Shown: one piece after another, positions 12,405-19,315 of the stretch
Layout: the number at the start of each line of letters is the position of its first letter
Position numbering within the stretch: the first letter of the stretch is position 1
Assembly: GCA_015489565.1 (NCBI GenBank)
Contig: WFZM01000021.1
Span: 1 to 19,315, forward strand
DNA: 19,315 bases
Reading direction: 5' to 3'
DNA from: Patescibacteria group bacterium
Lineage (GTDB): Bacteria; Patescibacteriota; Minisyncoccia; Phycocordibacterales; UBA2100
Notes under the pieces: generated by a model
What the model saw: the letters and a program-made list of their open reading frames with translations, nothing else
The model's database searches: none
What the model was told of the DNA's origin: nothing
Translations under genes and position numbers: made by a program

Positions 12405-13351
12405 CGCCAAAACACAAAACAGTTCTTTTACAAGAAGTTTTAGATTTGCTGGATATCCAAAGTAACGACCGTGTTTTTGACGGAACTTTGGGCTCTGCCG
12501 GGCATGCAGTGGCAATCTTAAAGATTTTAGGTAAAGACGCTTATTATTTAGCCTCAGACTTGGACCCGAAGGCCATAGAGCGTTCTTTAGAAAGGATTAA
12601 AAAAATAAAGCCTAAAGCCAAAATATTTACTTGCAATAAAAGTTTTAAGGATATAAAAGATTGTCTTGATACTGCTCAGTTAAGCTCGGTAGACAAGATT
12701 TTGCTGGATTTGGGCTGGAGCCAGGACCAGTTTGAAGATTCAGGCAAGGGATTTTCTTTTATGAAAGATGAAAAGCTTGATATGCGCTTTGGAGATTCAG
12801 ATGAATATATTTTCAACGCTTACGACATTGTAAATTTCTGGCAAGTGGAAAATATAGAAGAGATAATAAAAGGCTTTGGCGGCGAGAGGTTTGCCGGACG
12901 CATAGCGCGTGCTATAGACAAAGCTCGCAGTATTGCGCCGATAAAAACCAGTGCGGAGCTGGCGGAGATAGTTCGCAAGGCATATCCTCGCTTTAAAAGC
13001 AAGAGCAAAATTCATCCGGCAACTAAAACATTTCAAGCACTGCGCATAGCGGTCAACAGAGAACTTGAGACCCTTCAAGAAGCTCTGGACAACATGCATT
13101 CTGTCTTATCCCCAGGTGGGAGAATAGCTGTAATAAGCTTTCATTCTCTTGAGGATAGGATAGTCAAGCGAAAGTTTAAGCAGTGGGTTAAAGAAGGCCA
13201 CGGTTTGCTAATAAACAAAAAACCGATTACGGCAAGTAAGGAAGAATTGAAAACAAACAAAAGAGCAAGGTCAGCAAAATTAAGAGTCTATGAGAAAAAT
13301 ACGCAAACAAAGAAGAATCAGGAAAAGTCGCAGCCGAGTTGCAGTGCTTAA
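12353..13351 (+). CDS. rsmH: 16S rRNA (cytosine-1402 N4)-methyltransferase RsmH (MraW)
   Basis: A 332-residue enzyme methylating C1402 in the ribosomal P site. Signatures are HKTVLLQEVLDLL (21-33), the SAM loop DGTLGSAGH (43-51), DLGWSQDQFEDSGKGFSF (family: DLGvSs.Qld...RGFSF), HPATKTFQALRIAVNREL, and SFHSLEDRIVKRKF. The first about 20 residues are an extension not typical of the family, encoded by the right arm of the junction inverted repeat; a GTG at 12395 inside that arm (giving LQAPKHKTVL after the initiator) is an alternative start. The family's DLGVSS reads DLGWSQ. The 3' end overlaps the next gene by 62 bases. The standard dcw order mraZ-rsmH-ftsL-ftsI is kept. Confidence 0.93.
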   Translation: MRTQLISNSTPDGSVLQAPKHKTVLLQEVLDLLDIQSNDRVFDGTLGSAGHAVAILKILGKDAYYLASDLDPKAIERSLERIKKIKPKAKIFTCNKSFKDIKDCLDTAQLSSVDKILLDLGWSQDQFEDSGKGFSFMKDEKLDMRFGDSDEYIFNAYDIVNFWQVENIEEIIKGFGGERFAGRIARAIDKARSIAPIKTSAELAEIVRKAYPRFKSKSKIHPATKTFQALRIAVNRELETLQEALDNMHSVLSPGGRIAVISFHSLEDRIVKRKFKQWVKEGHGLLINKKPITASKEELKTNKRARSAKLRVYEKNTQTKKNQEKSQPSCSA

Positions 13352-13628
13352 CTTTCAGCGCATCTATCTTCTTTTGTTTTTCGTGATTGTTAGCTCTCTT
13401 GCTTTGTATTTATACTTTCTTTTTGCATCCATTTATTACACTTCACTAGCTAAAAATACTCGCTTTCAGCTTAGTAAGCTCAACTCGGAAATTTCATCCC
13501 TGGAGGCGGATTATGTCCAAGTATATGAGTCTATAGACAGCGCGGAGCTAAGTGACTCGTTTGTAAAGCTGAGCGCCGGCGCAAAAGAGTTTGTAAACGT
13601 GGACACAGTTTTGGGTAGGGCAAATTAG
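13290..13628 (+). CDS. FtsL-like divisome protein
   Basis: A 112-residue bitopic membrane protein: a strongly basic cytoplasmic N-terminus (RKIRKQRRIRKSRSR), one transmembrane helix (about 24-46) and a short coiled-coil-like outside segment (NTRFQLSKLNSEISSLEADYVQVYESI). Size, topology and position between rsmH and the class B PBP are those of FtsL, which connects the Q-B-L complex with FtsW/FtsI; the sequence family itself is poorly conserved, so the name rests on context. It overlaps rsmH by 62 bases in another frame and ends 5 bases before ftsI, so translation is probably coupled. A later GTG (in VAVLNFQ) would shorten the overlap but remove the basic tail. Confidence 0.7.
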   Translation: MRKIRKQRRIRKSRSRVAVLNFQRIYLLLFFVIVSSLALYLYFLFASIYYTSLAKNTRFQLSKLNSEISSLEADYVQVYESIDSAELSDSFVKLSAGAKEFVNVDTVLGRAN

Positions 13629-13633
13629 TTTTT

Positions 13634-15370
13634 ATGGCGGTGCGCGCAACCAGCAAGCAGATATTTTTATTTCGCAGCAGGCTTCTTCTTTTCATTTCTT
13701 TTTTGCTTTTAAGCCTACTTTTAATTCGTCTTTATGATTTGCAAATTATAAAGCACAATTACTATGCAATGAGGGCGGATAGGCAATATAGCTACAAATC
13801 AGAATATTACGACAGAGAGAACATATATTTTACCCGCAAAGACGGAACACTCTTTAGTGTGGCGAATGTGAAAAGAGCGCATATTTTAGCCCTTGTTCCA
13901 AAGCAAATTAAGGATTCTGAAGTGGATAAAATTTATAAGTTTTTAAAGTCTCTTGGAATTGATTATCCGTACGGAAAATTTAAAATAAAAGCCGGCAAAA
14001 AAGACGACCCCTACGAAGAGATAAAGCGCAAAGTTCCGGAGGATCTGGCTAGGAAAATTAAAGAGCAGAATTTTTCCGGAGTAATTTTACCGATTCATAG
14101 GTATCGCTTTTATCCAGGGGGCAGCTTAGCGGCGCATCTGATAGGATTTGTCGCGCAGAAGGATTCAGACCCTAATTACCACGGACGCTATGGGCTCGAG
14201 AAATACTATGATGATGTATTGTATAAAGACCCGGAGCGTTTGGGTGTTAATTTTTTTGCAGAACTTTTCAGTAACGCAAAAGAGATAATGCAAAAAAAGA
14301 GTCCGGGCAACGGGTCTTTAATAACCAGCATAGAGCCTCTGGTGCAAGCCGAACTTGAAAAAGTCCTTAAAGAAACTTTTGATAAATGGAAACCAAAGCG
14401 TGTAAGCGCTATAGTATACAACCCCCAAAACGGCGAGGTGGTGGCAATGGCCTCATATCCGAATTTTGATTTAAATAATTTCTCTAAAGTTGATAGCCCA
14501 AAGATTTACGAAAATCCCCTTGTTGAAAATGTTTACGAGATGGGCTCCATTGTTAAGGCTATTACTGTGGCGGCTGGGCTGGATAGTGGCGCGATTTACG
14601 AAAAAGAAAAATATAACGATATCGGCTGTAAAGTATACGACAAGGCACGCATTTGTAACTATGACCACAGAGCACGAGGCACAGTGCCGGTGCAGGAGAT
14701 TCTCTCGCAGTCGTTAAATGTTGGAGCGGCGTGGGTATACGAGAAAATGGGCAAAGAAAAGTTTAAAAGCTATTTTGACGCTTTAGGGCTCACAGATATT
14801 TCGGCAATAGATTTGCCAAACGAGGCTGAGCCTTTGGTCCAAAACCTTAACTCGCCACGAGATATAGAGTTTGCAACGGCATCTTTTGGGCAAGGGGTGG
14901 CATTTACTCCCGTGCAGATGGTTCGCGCTTTGGGTGCTCTCGGCACTGGATTTATACAAAAACCCCATATAGTAAAATCTATAAGAAAAGACTCGGGTAT
15001 AACCCTTAGCGTTGCCCCTGAAATATCCAAAAAAAGAGTCTTAAGCGAAAAGACTACAGAAGCCATAAGTCGCATGCTGGTAGAGGTGGTGGACAAAAAA
15101 CTTGCCGGCGGTAAGAAAAAGAAAGAACACTATACAGTGGCAGTAAAAACGGGAACTGCCGAGCTAAGCACAGGTGGTAAGCATTACTTGAAAGATGTGT
15201 ACAACCATACTTTTTTTGCATATTTCCCTGCTTTTAATCCGCGTTTTGTCATACTTTTCATAAATGAGCAACCTCAAGGAGCAAAGTACGCCTCCGAGAC
15301 CTTAAGCGACCCCAGCTTTGAGATGGTGGACTTTTTGATAAACTACTATAATATAGAACCGGACCGCTAA
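13634..15370 (+). CDS. ftsI: Class B penicillin-binding protein, FtsI/PBP2-type peptidoglycan transpeptidase
   Basis: A 578-residue protein with an N-terminal membrane anchor (17-33), a dimerisation/pedestal domain with YRFYPGGSLAAHLIGFV and GRYGLEKYYDDVL (family: G..GlE..yd..L), and a transpeptidase domain. Active-site motifs are SIVK (Ser305-Lys308), SLN (360-362) and KTG (505-507). The usual PGStfK context reads MGSIVK. It cross-links septal peptidoglycan outside the membrane and is the beta-lactam target. There are no C-terminal PASTA domains. The first residues (RATSKQIFLFRSR) form a basic cytoplasmic tail. It sits in the division cluster directly after the FtsL-like gene and 9 bases before the MurF-like gene. 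Confidence 0.93.
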   Translation: MAVRATSKQIFLFRSRLLLFISFLLLSLLLIRLYDLQIIKHNYYAMRADRQYSYKSEYYDRENIYFTRKDGTLFSVANVKRAHILALVPKQIKDSEVDKIYKFLKSLGIDYPYGKFKIKAGKKDDPYEEIKRKVPEDLARKIKEQNFSGVILPIHRYRFYPGGSLAAHLIGFVAQKDSDPNYHGRYGLEKYYDDVLYKDPERLGVNFFAELFSNAKEIMQKKSPGNGSLITSIEPLVQAELEKVLKETFDKWKPKRVSAIVYNPQNGEVVAMASYPNFDLNNFSKVDSPKIYENPLVENVYEMGSIVKAITVAAGLDSGAIYEKEKYNDIGCKVYDKARICNYDHRARGTVPVQEILSQSLNVGAAWVYEKMGKEKFKSYFDALGLTDISAIDLPNEAEPLVQNLNSPRDIEFATASFGQGVAFTPVQMVRALGALGTGFIQKPHIVKSIRKDSGITLSVAPEISKKRVLSEKTTEAISRMLVEVVDKKLAGGKKKKEHYTVAVKTGTAELSTGGKHYLKDVYNHTFFAYFPAFNPRFVILFINEQPQGAKYASETLSDPSFEMVDFLINYYNIEPDR

Positions 15371-15379
15371 TACAAATTT

Positions 15380-16666
15380 ATGAAGGAAATATTTAAAAAG
15401 ATAATAGCAAAAATTTTGGAACTTGAAGCTAGGATTTTTCTGCGACGTCATCCGGATACTAAGATTATTTTAGTGGGTGGAAATATAGGAAAGACCAGTA
15501 CAAAAGACGCTGTCTTTGAAGCTCTAAAAGCATCCGATAAGACAGTTCGCAAAAGCGCCAAAAGCTTCAACAGTGAGCTGGGGCTTCCGCTTACTATTCT
15601 TGCTTTACCTAACGCTTGGTCAAATATATTTATGTGGATGGCAAATGTATTAAAAGGTTTTTCACTGGCGCTTTTTGCCAAGGCTCCGGATATTTTAGTT
15701 TTGGAGTTGGGAGCAGACAAAAAAGGTGATATTTCTCGGGTAGTAAGCTGGCTAAAGGCAGATATTTTGATTTTGACTTATATACCCAAGACTCCTGTTC
15801 ATGTAGAGCGCTTTAAGAACAAAAAAGAGCTTTTTGACGAAAAAAGACAACTATTAAAATCTCTTAAAGAAGACTCTGTCTTAGTTTACGATAAGGATTC
15901 CGAAATTCTTCGTGAATTTGTGGAAGATTTTCAGGGTAAAAAACTTAGTTTTGCTTTAAGCCAGAATGCAGATTTTTTAATAAGTAATCCGGCGGCGAAA
16001 TGCAAAGATGGCAAAGCGGAAAGTTATTTTTTTGAAATTAAAAATGGAGAGTTGTCGTATAAATTTGAAATGCAAAAAAACATAGGTAGCCAGCAGGCAA
16101 GACCCCTGGCGGCCGCTATGGCAAGCGCCACAGCTTTGGGGCTTGAGCTTGATTTGGTATCTGAAAAATTAAAAAAGCGTTCGCGCTCCAAAGGGCGAAT
16201 GAGTCTTCTTAAGGGCAAGTCAAATACTATGATACTGGACGATACTTACAACTCTTCTCCCAAAGCCGCTTTAGCCGCTCTTGATACACTGGGCGAATTT
16301 GCTTGCATCAAGGGCAAAAAAATAGCTGTCCTGGGTGATATGCTTGAGCTTGGCAAATTTGCCTCAGAAGCTCATAAAGAGGTGCTTAAAAAGGCCGCAG
16401 GCTTGGCGGATGAAATATTTCTCATGGGTCCACTATTTAAAGAAGTCTCAAAAACTTTTCCGGATACTCAATTTAGAATTTACGAGAAAAGAGAATGGGA
16501 TAAATTATCTGAAGACTTGATCAAGATTTTGTCTGACAAAGACTTGATTTTACTGAAAGCCTCGCAATCCATGCGTTTTGAGAAAATAGCAGCAAAGATT
16601 TTGGCTACGGAGATTAACGCAAAGGAAGTTTTGGTACGCCAAGAAGAAGCTTGGCTTAACCGATAG
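15380..16666 (+). CDS. MurF-like Mur ligase (UDP-MurNAc-tripeptide:D-Ala-D-Ala ligase), N-terminal domain missing
   Basis: A 428-residue ATP-dependent Mur ligase. The P-loop GGNIGKTST is at 33-41, far closer to the N-terminus than in E. coli MurF, so the separate UDP-sugar-binding domain is absent. Other motifs are FNSELGLPLTIL (family: NNeiGvPlTlL), LELGADKKGDI, DDTYNSSPKAALAAL (287 on), and LGDMLELGKFASEAHKEV (318 on), the last two characteristic of MurF. The P-loop GNIGKTS differs from the usual GSNGKTTT. It follows ftsI where murE often stands; murE, mraY, murD and ftsW are not in the window. A hydrophobic stretch (WSNIFMWMANVLKGFSLALF) may be buried or membrane-touching. TAATAC ends 6 nt before the ATG. 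An unusual substrate is possible. Confidence 0.85.
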   Translation: MKEIFKKIIAKILELEARIFLRRHPDTKIILVGGNIGKTSTKDAVFEALKASDKTVRKSAKSFNSELGLPLTILALPNAWSNIFMWMANVLKGFSLALFAKAPDILVLELGADKKGDISRVVSWLKADILILTYIPKTPVHVERFKNKKELFDEKRQLLKSLKEDSVLVYDKDSEILREFVEDFQGKKLSFALSQNADFLISNPAAKCKDGKAESYFFEIKNGELSYKFEMQKNIGSQQARPLAAAMASATALGLELDLVSEKLKKRSRSKGRMSLLKGKSNTMILDDTYNSSPKAALAALDTLGEFACIKGKKIAVLGDMLELGKFASEAHKEVLKKAAGLADEIFLMGPLFKEVSKTFPDTQFRIYEKREWDKLSEDLIKILSDKDLILLKASQSMRFEKIAAKILATEINAKEVLVRQEEAWLNR

Positions 16667-16712
16667 CTGCTATTTATATTTCCACTTGTATTTTTAGAAT
16701 CTGGTTAAAATT

Positions 16713-16740
16713 TTGATTTTTGATATTTTTTTGATATACT
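16713..16740 (+). promoter_or_regulatory. Promoter of tRNA-Glu
   Basis: TTGATT (16713-16718), 16-nt spacer, TATACT (16735-16740) preceded by TGA (extended -10). The predicted transcript starts around 16746-16748, exactly at the 5' arm of the leader hairpin. The rest of 16667-16712 shows nothing else. Confidence 0.5.
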
Positions 16741-16745
16741 CTAGT

Positions 16746-16782
16746 CGCTTAGCGTTGCATCCCACCACCGTAACGCTAAGCG
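16746..16782 (+). repeat. 11-bp hairpin in the tRNA-Glu 5' leader
   Basis: CGCTTAGCGTT (16746-16756) pairs with AACGCTAAGCG (16772-16782). The interior is C-rich (CATCCCACCACC). Only 4 bases separate the hairpin from the mature tRNA 5' end, so RNase P would cut right after it. Confidence 0.75.
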
Positions 16783-16786
16783 TCTC

Positions 16787-16858
16787 GGCCCTATCGTCTA
16801 GCGGCTAGGACGCTGCCCTCTCACGGCAGAAACCGGGGTTCGATTCCCCGTAGGGTCA
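16787..16858 (+). tRNA. tRNA-Glu (anticodon CUC)
   Basis: A complete 72-base cloverleaf. The acceptor GGCCCTA (16787-16793) pairs with TAGGGTC (16851-16857) with one G-U pair; the discriminator is A16858. The anticodon stem CTGCC/GGCAG encloses CTCTCAC, anticodon CTC at 16820-16822, reading GAG. The T arm is CCGGGG-TTCGATT-CCCCG-like. CCA is not encoded (CAG follows), so the 3' end must be added. It lies at the border between the division cluster and the accessory genes, a common integration point; no repeat of the tRNA 3' end is seen further down the window. Confidence 0.95.
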
Positions 16859-16902
16859 CAGAAAATGGTCCATTTATCCATTGTAATAGAACGATATTTA
16901 TT

Positions 16903-17727
16903 ATGAAAAAAACATATGCACCATTAACTATTTTGGGTGTTGTTGTGTCTGCTGTCATTATAGTATCCGTAATTTTGTCCATTGCATATCAACCTGATAG
17001 GGTAACGACTAATAATCACGTGAAATACACACAACAAAGAGTGATGCCGGCAAAAGTAATCTGGAAAAATCCAATCTCTCACTTCATGAAAATTGGTTCA
17101 AAAGGCAAAGAAGTTTGTATTTTACAAAAGATACTAAAGGCTGAGAAGGTGCTTGGTGTGAAACCAACTTGCTACTATGGAGTTAAGACACACTGGGCTA
17201 TTTCTAAGTTGCTTTACAAGTACGGATATTTTCAAACACCTGATAACTTTGGCACAGTAGACAAAACAGCAAAAGAGTTGATCAATAAGCTTTATGTAGT
17301 TGATAACAATGGTATTATAAAACGAAACACAACAATCACTGCTCGTAATATACAAAACCCAGAACATGTAAACACACCCCCAAAAAAGAACACTAATAAT
17401 CTGTTGGTAAATTACAATCCAACTAAACACGTTGATTTAGATGAGCTGTATGATGATTTAGATTTAAACTATCATTACGATAACAGGTACAAATATAATT
17501 ATCGCACTGGATATAGCGGAAACTATGAATACAATTATGATATCGAAGGATATAATGATGACGGCGACTCAGTTTATGGCAATATTGATATAGAGGGCAA
17601 ATACGGGAGTGGATATATTTATGATGAATACGGCAATGAAAAAGAGATTGATGTTGAATGGGTTGATTATGGAGAACTTGAAGGGTACGATGAGGACGGC
17701 AATTACTATGAACTTGAAGTATCTTAA
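16903..17727 (+). CDS. Membrane-anchored protein with peptidoglycan-binding-like domain and Tyr/Asp/Gly-rich tail
   Basis: A 274-residue protein in three parts. Residues 8-29 form one hydrophobic helix after MKKTYA, a membrane anchor or uncleaved signal. Residues 61-131 resemble a PG_binding_1 domain: KIGSKGKEVCILQKIL (family: l..Gs.G..V..LQ..L), YYGVKTHWAISKLLYKYG (family: G.fG..T..Av..fQ...g) and FGTVDKTAKELINKL. Cys72 and Cys90 could form a disulfide. Residues about 172-274 are an acidic tail with roughly 20 tyrosines in the last 95 residues, mixed with Asp, Glu, Gly and Asn, ending in beta-like repeats (GYIYDEYGNEKEIDVEW, GYDEDGNYYELEV). This suggests an envelope-exposed protein. No homologue is recognised for the tail. 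No Shine-Dalgarno. It lies between the tRNA and hsdM. Confidence 0.7.
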   Translation: MKKTYAPLTILGVVVSAVIIVSVILSIAYQPDRVTTNNHVKYTQQRVMPAKVIWKNPISHFMKIGSKGKEVCILQKILKAEKVLGVKPTCYYGVKTHWAISKLLYKYGYFQTPDNFGTVDKTAKELINKLYVVDNNGIIKRNTTITARNIQNPEHVNTPPKKNTNNLLVNYNPTKHVDLDELYDDLDLNYHYDNRYKYNYRTGYSGNYEYNYDIEGYNDDGDSVYGNIDIEGKYGSGYIYDEYGNEKEIDVEWVDYGELEGYDEDGNYYELEVS

Positions 17728-17736
17728 CTATACAAC

Positions 17737-17777
17737 ACTGTTAAATACTTTACAATAAATAGTAAATGTTTCACAGT
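17737..17777. repeat. Imperfect inverted repeat before hsdM
   Basis: ACTGTTAAATACTTTAC (17737-17753) and GTAAATGTTTCACAGT (17762-17777) are complementary apart from one mismatch and a small bulge; the loop is AATAAATA. It lies 9 bases after the upstream stop, so it may be a terminator, or an operator for hsdM. The rest of 17728-17855 holds only the hsdM promoter. Confidence 0.5.
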
Positions 17778-17840
17778 AAGAGAAAATAATTATACCACAA
17801 CATGTATTGATTACTGTCAGCTCAATATTTGTTAATTCTT

Positions 17841-17849
17841 TGTTATAAT
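17841..17849 (+). promoter_or_regulatory. Extended -10 promoter of hsdM
   Basis: TGT-TATAAT (17841-17849), with the ATG at 17856 after 6 nt. No good -35 is visible, as is typical for extended -10 promoters. The geometry equals that of dgkA. Confidence 0.5.
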
Positions 17850-17855
17850 GCAAGC

Positions 17856-19315
17856 ATGAACAAAAACGCAGAAACAAATTTTGAGCAGCAATTCAAGCGG
17901 ATGGATAATATCTTGCGGGCTGATGCGGGTGTGTCCACTTCCATTGATTATATCGAGCAAATTTCATGGATACTCTTTTTGAAATATATTGACGATTTGG
18001 AGAAAAACAGAGAGCTTGAGGCCGAGCTGATGGGTAAAGAATACAAACCGATTTTAAAGAAAGAGTTTCGTTTCAGTCAGTGGGCAACCCCAAAAACACA
18101 AGATGGCAAAATAGACCACAAAAAGCGCCTTATCGGCGACGATTTGATTAAATTCGTAAACGACAAGCTTTTCCCATACCTTAAAAACTTTGCCGGCACG
18201 GCAGACAATGTAAACACAATTGAATACAAAATCGGCGAGATATTTTCAGACTTACACAACCGCATCCGCAGTGGCAAAATCTTGGCGGATATGCTTGATG
18301 TGGTGGACAAAATGCAATTTACCACCAAAGAGGCAAAGCACGAGATGTCGGCTCTTTATGAAGACAGAATTGCACAAATGGGCAACGCTGGCAGAAACGG
18401 AGGAGAATACTACACACCGCGTCCGCTTATCCGCACCATCATCAAAGCCATAGATCCGCAAATCGGCGAGACGGTCTACGACGGCGCGGCAGGGTCGGCC
18501 GGCTTTCTTGTGGAGGCGTTTGAATATATGAAAGCGGGCAAACAGCTCACCCCCAAAGAAAGCGACATTCTCCAGCAAAAAACTTTCAGCGGCAAAGAGC
18601 TTAAAGCCCTGGCATATATCATCGGCGTTATGAATATGATCCTGCACGGCATTGAGGCGCCAAACATCGTCCACGGCAACACTTTGGCGGAGAATGTTCT
18701 TGACATGGAAGAAAAAGACCGCGTAGACATTATCGTCTCCAACCCGCCTTTTGGTGCTAAAAACATCTCACCGGAGATGCAAAACAACTTCCCGGTAAAA
18801 ACCGGTGCTTCCGAAATGCTTTTTATGCAACACTTTATGGCAAAACTCAAAGCGGGCGGACGCGCCGGCATTGTCATTAAAAACACTTTCCTTTCAAACG
18901 GCAACAGCGCCAACTCCGCTGAAGCGCAAATTCGCAAAAAGCTTTTGGAGAAGTTTAACCTTGAAGCGGTGCTTGATTTGCCTTCCGGTGTTTTTCAAGG
19001 AGCGGGAGTCAAAACAGTAGTGCTCTTTTTCAAAAAAGGCGAGCCGACACGCAAAATTTGGTATTATCAATTGAACCTCAATCGCACTTTGGGTAAAACC
19101 AGTCCGCTTACCGAAGAGGACTTGGCGGAATTCTTGGAACTTAAAAAGACAAAAGTAGAAAGCGAAAACTCGTGGATTGTGGACATCAACGACATAGATA
19201 AAGAGACTTACGACCTCTCCGTCAAAAACCCAAACAAAAAAGACGAAGAAACCTTGCGGGCCCCGGAAGAGATTCTGGCTGAAATTGAGAAGCTGAGTAA
19301 GGAGGAGAGGAAGGT
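17856..19315 (+). CDS. hsdM: Type I restriction-modification DNA methyltransferase subunit HsdM, 3' truncated by window end
   Basis: The first 486 residues of an N6-adenine methyltransferase subunit; no stop is reached. The N-terminal helical HsdM domain (NFEQQFKRMDNILRADAG, YIEQISWILFLKYIDDLE) precedes the N6_Mtase domain: GEYYTP (183-188), the SAM motif DGAAGSAGFL (209-218) and the catalytic NPPF (296-299), then AGIVIKNTFLSNG and LDLPSGVFQGAGVKTVVLFF. With HsdS it methylates an asymmetric bipartite site and, with HsdR, forms the restriction complex; hsdS and hsdR should follow. Codon choice differs from the rest of the window (many ATC, GTC, AAC, GGC instead of ATA, GTA, AAT), suggesting later acquisition. 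The start is fixed by an extended -10 six bases upstream. Confidence 0.96.
   Translation, partial: MNKNAETNFEQQFKRMDNILRADAGVSTSIDYIEQISWILFLKYIDDLEKNRELEAELMGKEYKPILKKEFRFSQWATPKTQDGKIDHKKRLIGDDLIKFVNDKLFPYLKNFAGTADNVNTIEYKIGEIFSDLHNRIRSGKILADMLDVVDKMQFTTKEAKHEMSALYEDRIAQMGNAGRNGGEYYTPRPLIRTIIKAIDPQIGETVYDGAAGSAGFLVEAFEYMKAGKQLTPKESDILQQKTFSGKELKALAYIIGVMNMILHGIEAPNIVHGNTLAENVLDMEEKDRVDIIVSNPPFGAKNISPEMQNNFPVKTGASEMLFMQHFMAKLKAGGRAGIVIKNTFLSNGNSANSAEAQIRKKLLEKFNLEAVLDLPSGVFQGAGVKTVVLFFKKGEPTRKIWYYQLNLNRTLGKTSPLTEEDLAEFLELKKTKVESENSWIVDINDIDKETYDLSVKNPNKKDEETLRAPEEILAEIEKLSKEERK

Noticed and set aside
1..19315. CRISPR array, insertion sequence or transposase
   Set aside because: No regularly spaced direct repeats and no transposase-like protein are seen; the short hairpins differ in sequence and are not CRISPR repeats.
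1..19315. Reassigned TGA codon (as in some CPR lineages)
   Set aside because: The methyltransferase at 1180 ends with TGA at the expected C-terminus and all other genes are complete without internal TGA.

Overview
The window is an AT-rich bacterial chromosome segment. Several traits fit a Candidate Phyla Radiation / Patescibacteria-type genome (Parcubacteria-like is my guess, from gene style only): small tightly packed genes, a short division cluster, a MurF-like ligase lacking its usual N-terminal domain, a membrane-anchored protein with a peptidoglycan-binding-like repeat, almost no Shine-Dalgarno sequences, and a tRNA without encoded CCA. TGA ends at least one gene and no internal TGA is needed, so the standard bacterial code fits.

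Layout. 1-252: 3' end of a class I DAHP synthase. 347-1126: unrecognised protein flanked by inverted GATAAAT-rich repeats. 1180-2535 (-): TrmA/RumA-type RNA methyltransferase. 2632-3474: TraB/TIKI-like protein. 3496-3852: DgkA-type lipid kinase, overlapping tail to tail with 3838-4563 (-), a TlyA-type rRNA methyltransferase. 4673-6490: one ORF joining DedA, PAP2 phosphatase and PEBP (YbhB-like) domains, followed by a DUF167 protein and a ribosome hibernation factor. 7167-7619 (-): unrecognised helical protein. 7812-9258 (-): overlapping def-fmt pair for N-formyl-methionine metabolism. 9259-9527: non-coding and rich in hairpins. Then greA and lysS.

11734-16666 is a compact division/cell-wall cluster: mraZ, rsmH, an ftsL-like gene, a class B PBP (ftsI) and a murF-like gene. 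Its promoter carries phased GTGGG boxes typical of MraZ operators and a perfect DnaA box. A 24-nt inverted repeat spans the mraZ-rsmH junction. A tRNA-Glu(CUC) follows, with an 11-bp hairpin in its 5' leader. After the tRNA the gene style changes: a membrane-anchored tyrosine/aspartate-rich protein, then a type I restriction-modification hsdM running off the window end with a clearly different codon choice. This looks like an accessory region.

Two genome-wide habits stand out. First, about a dozen start codons lie only about 6-10 nt after a -10-like hexamer with no Shine-Dalgarno, which suggests widespread leaderless transcripts. Second, a family of short, GC-rich, perfect or near-perfect hairpins (11-16-bp stems, mostly 3-4-nt loops) occurs both between genes and inside reading frames without breaking them. 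Everything was read by eye; no database search or folding program was run.
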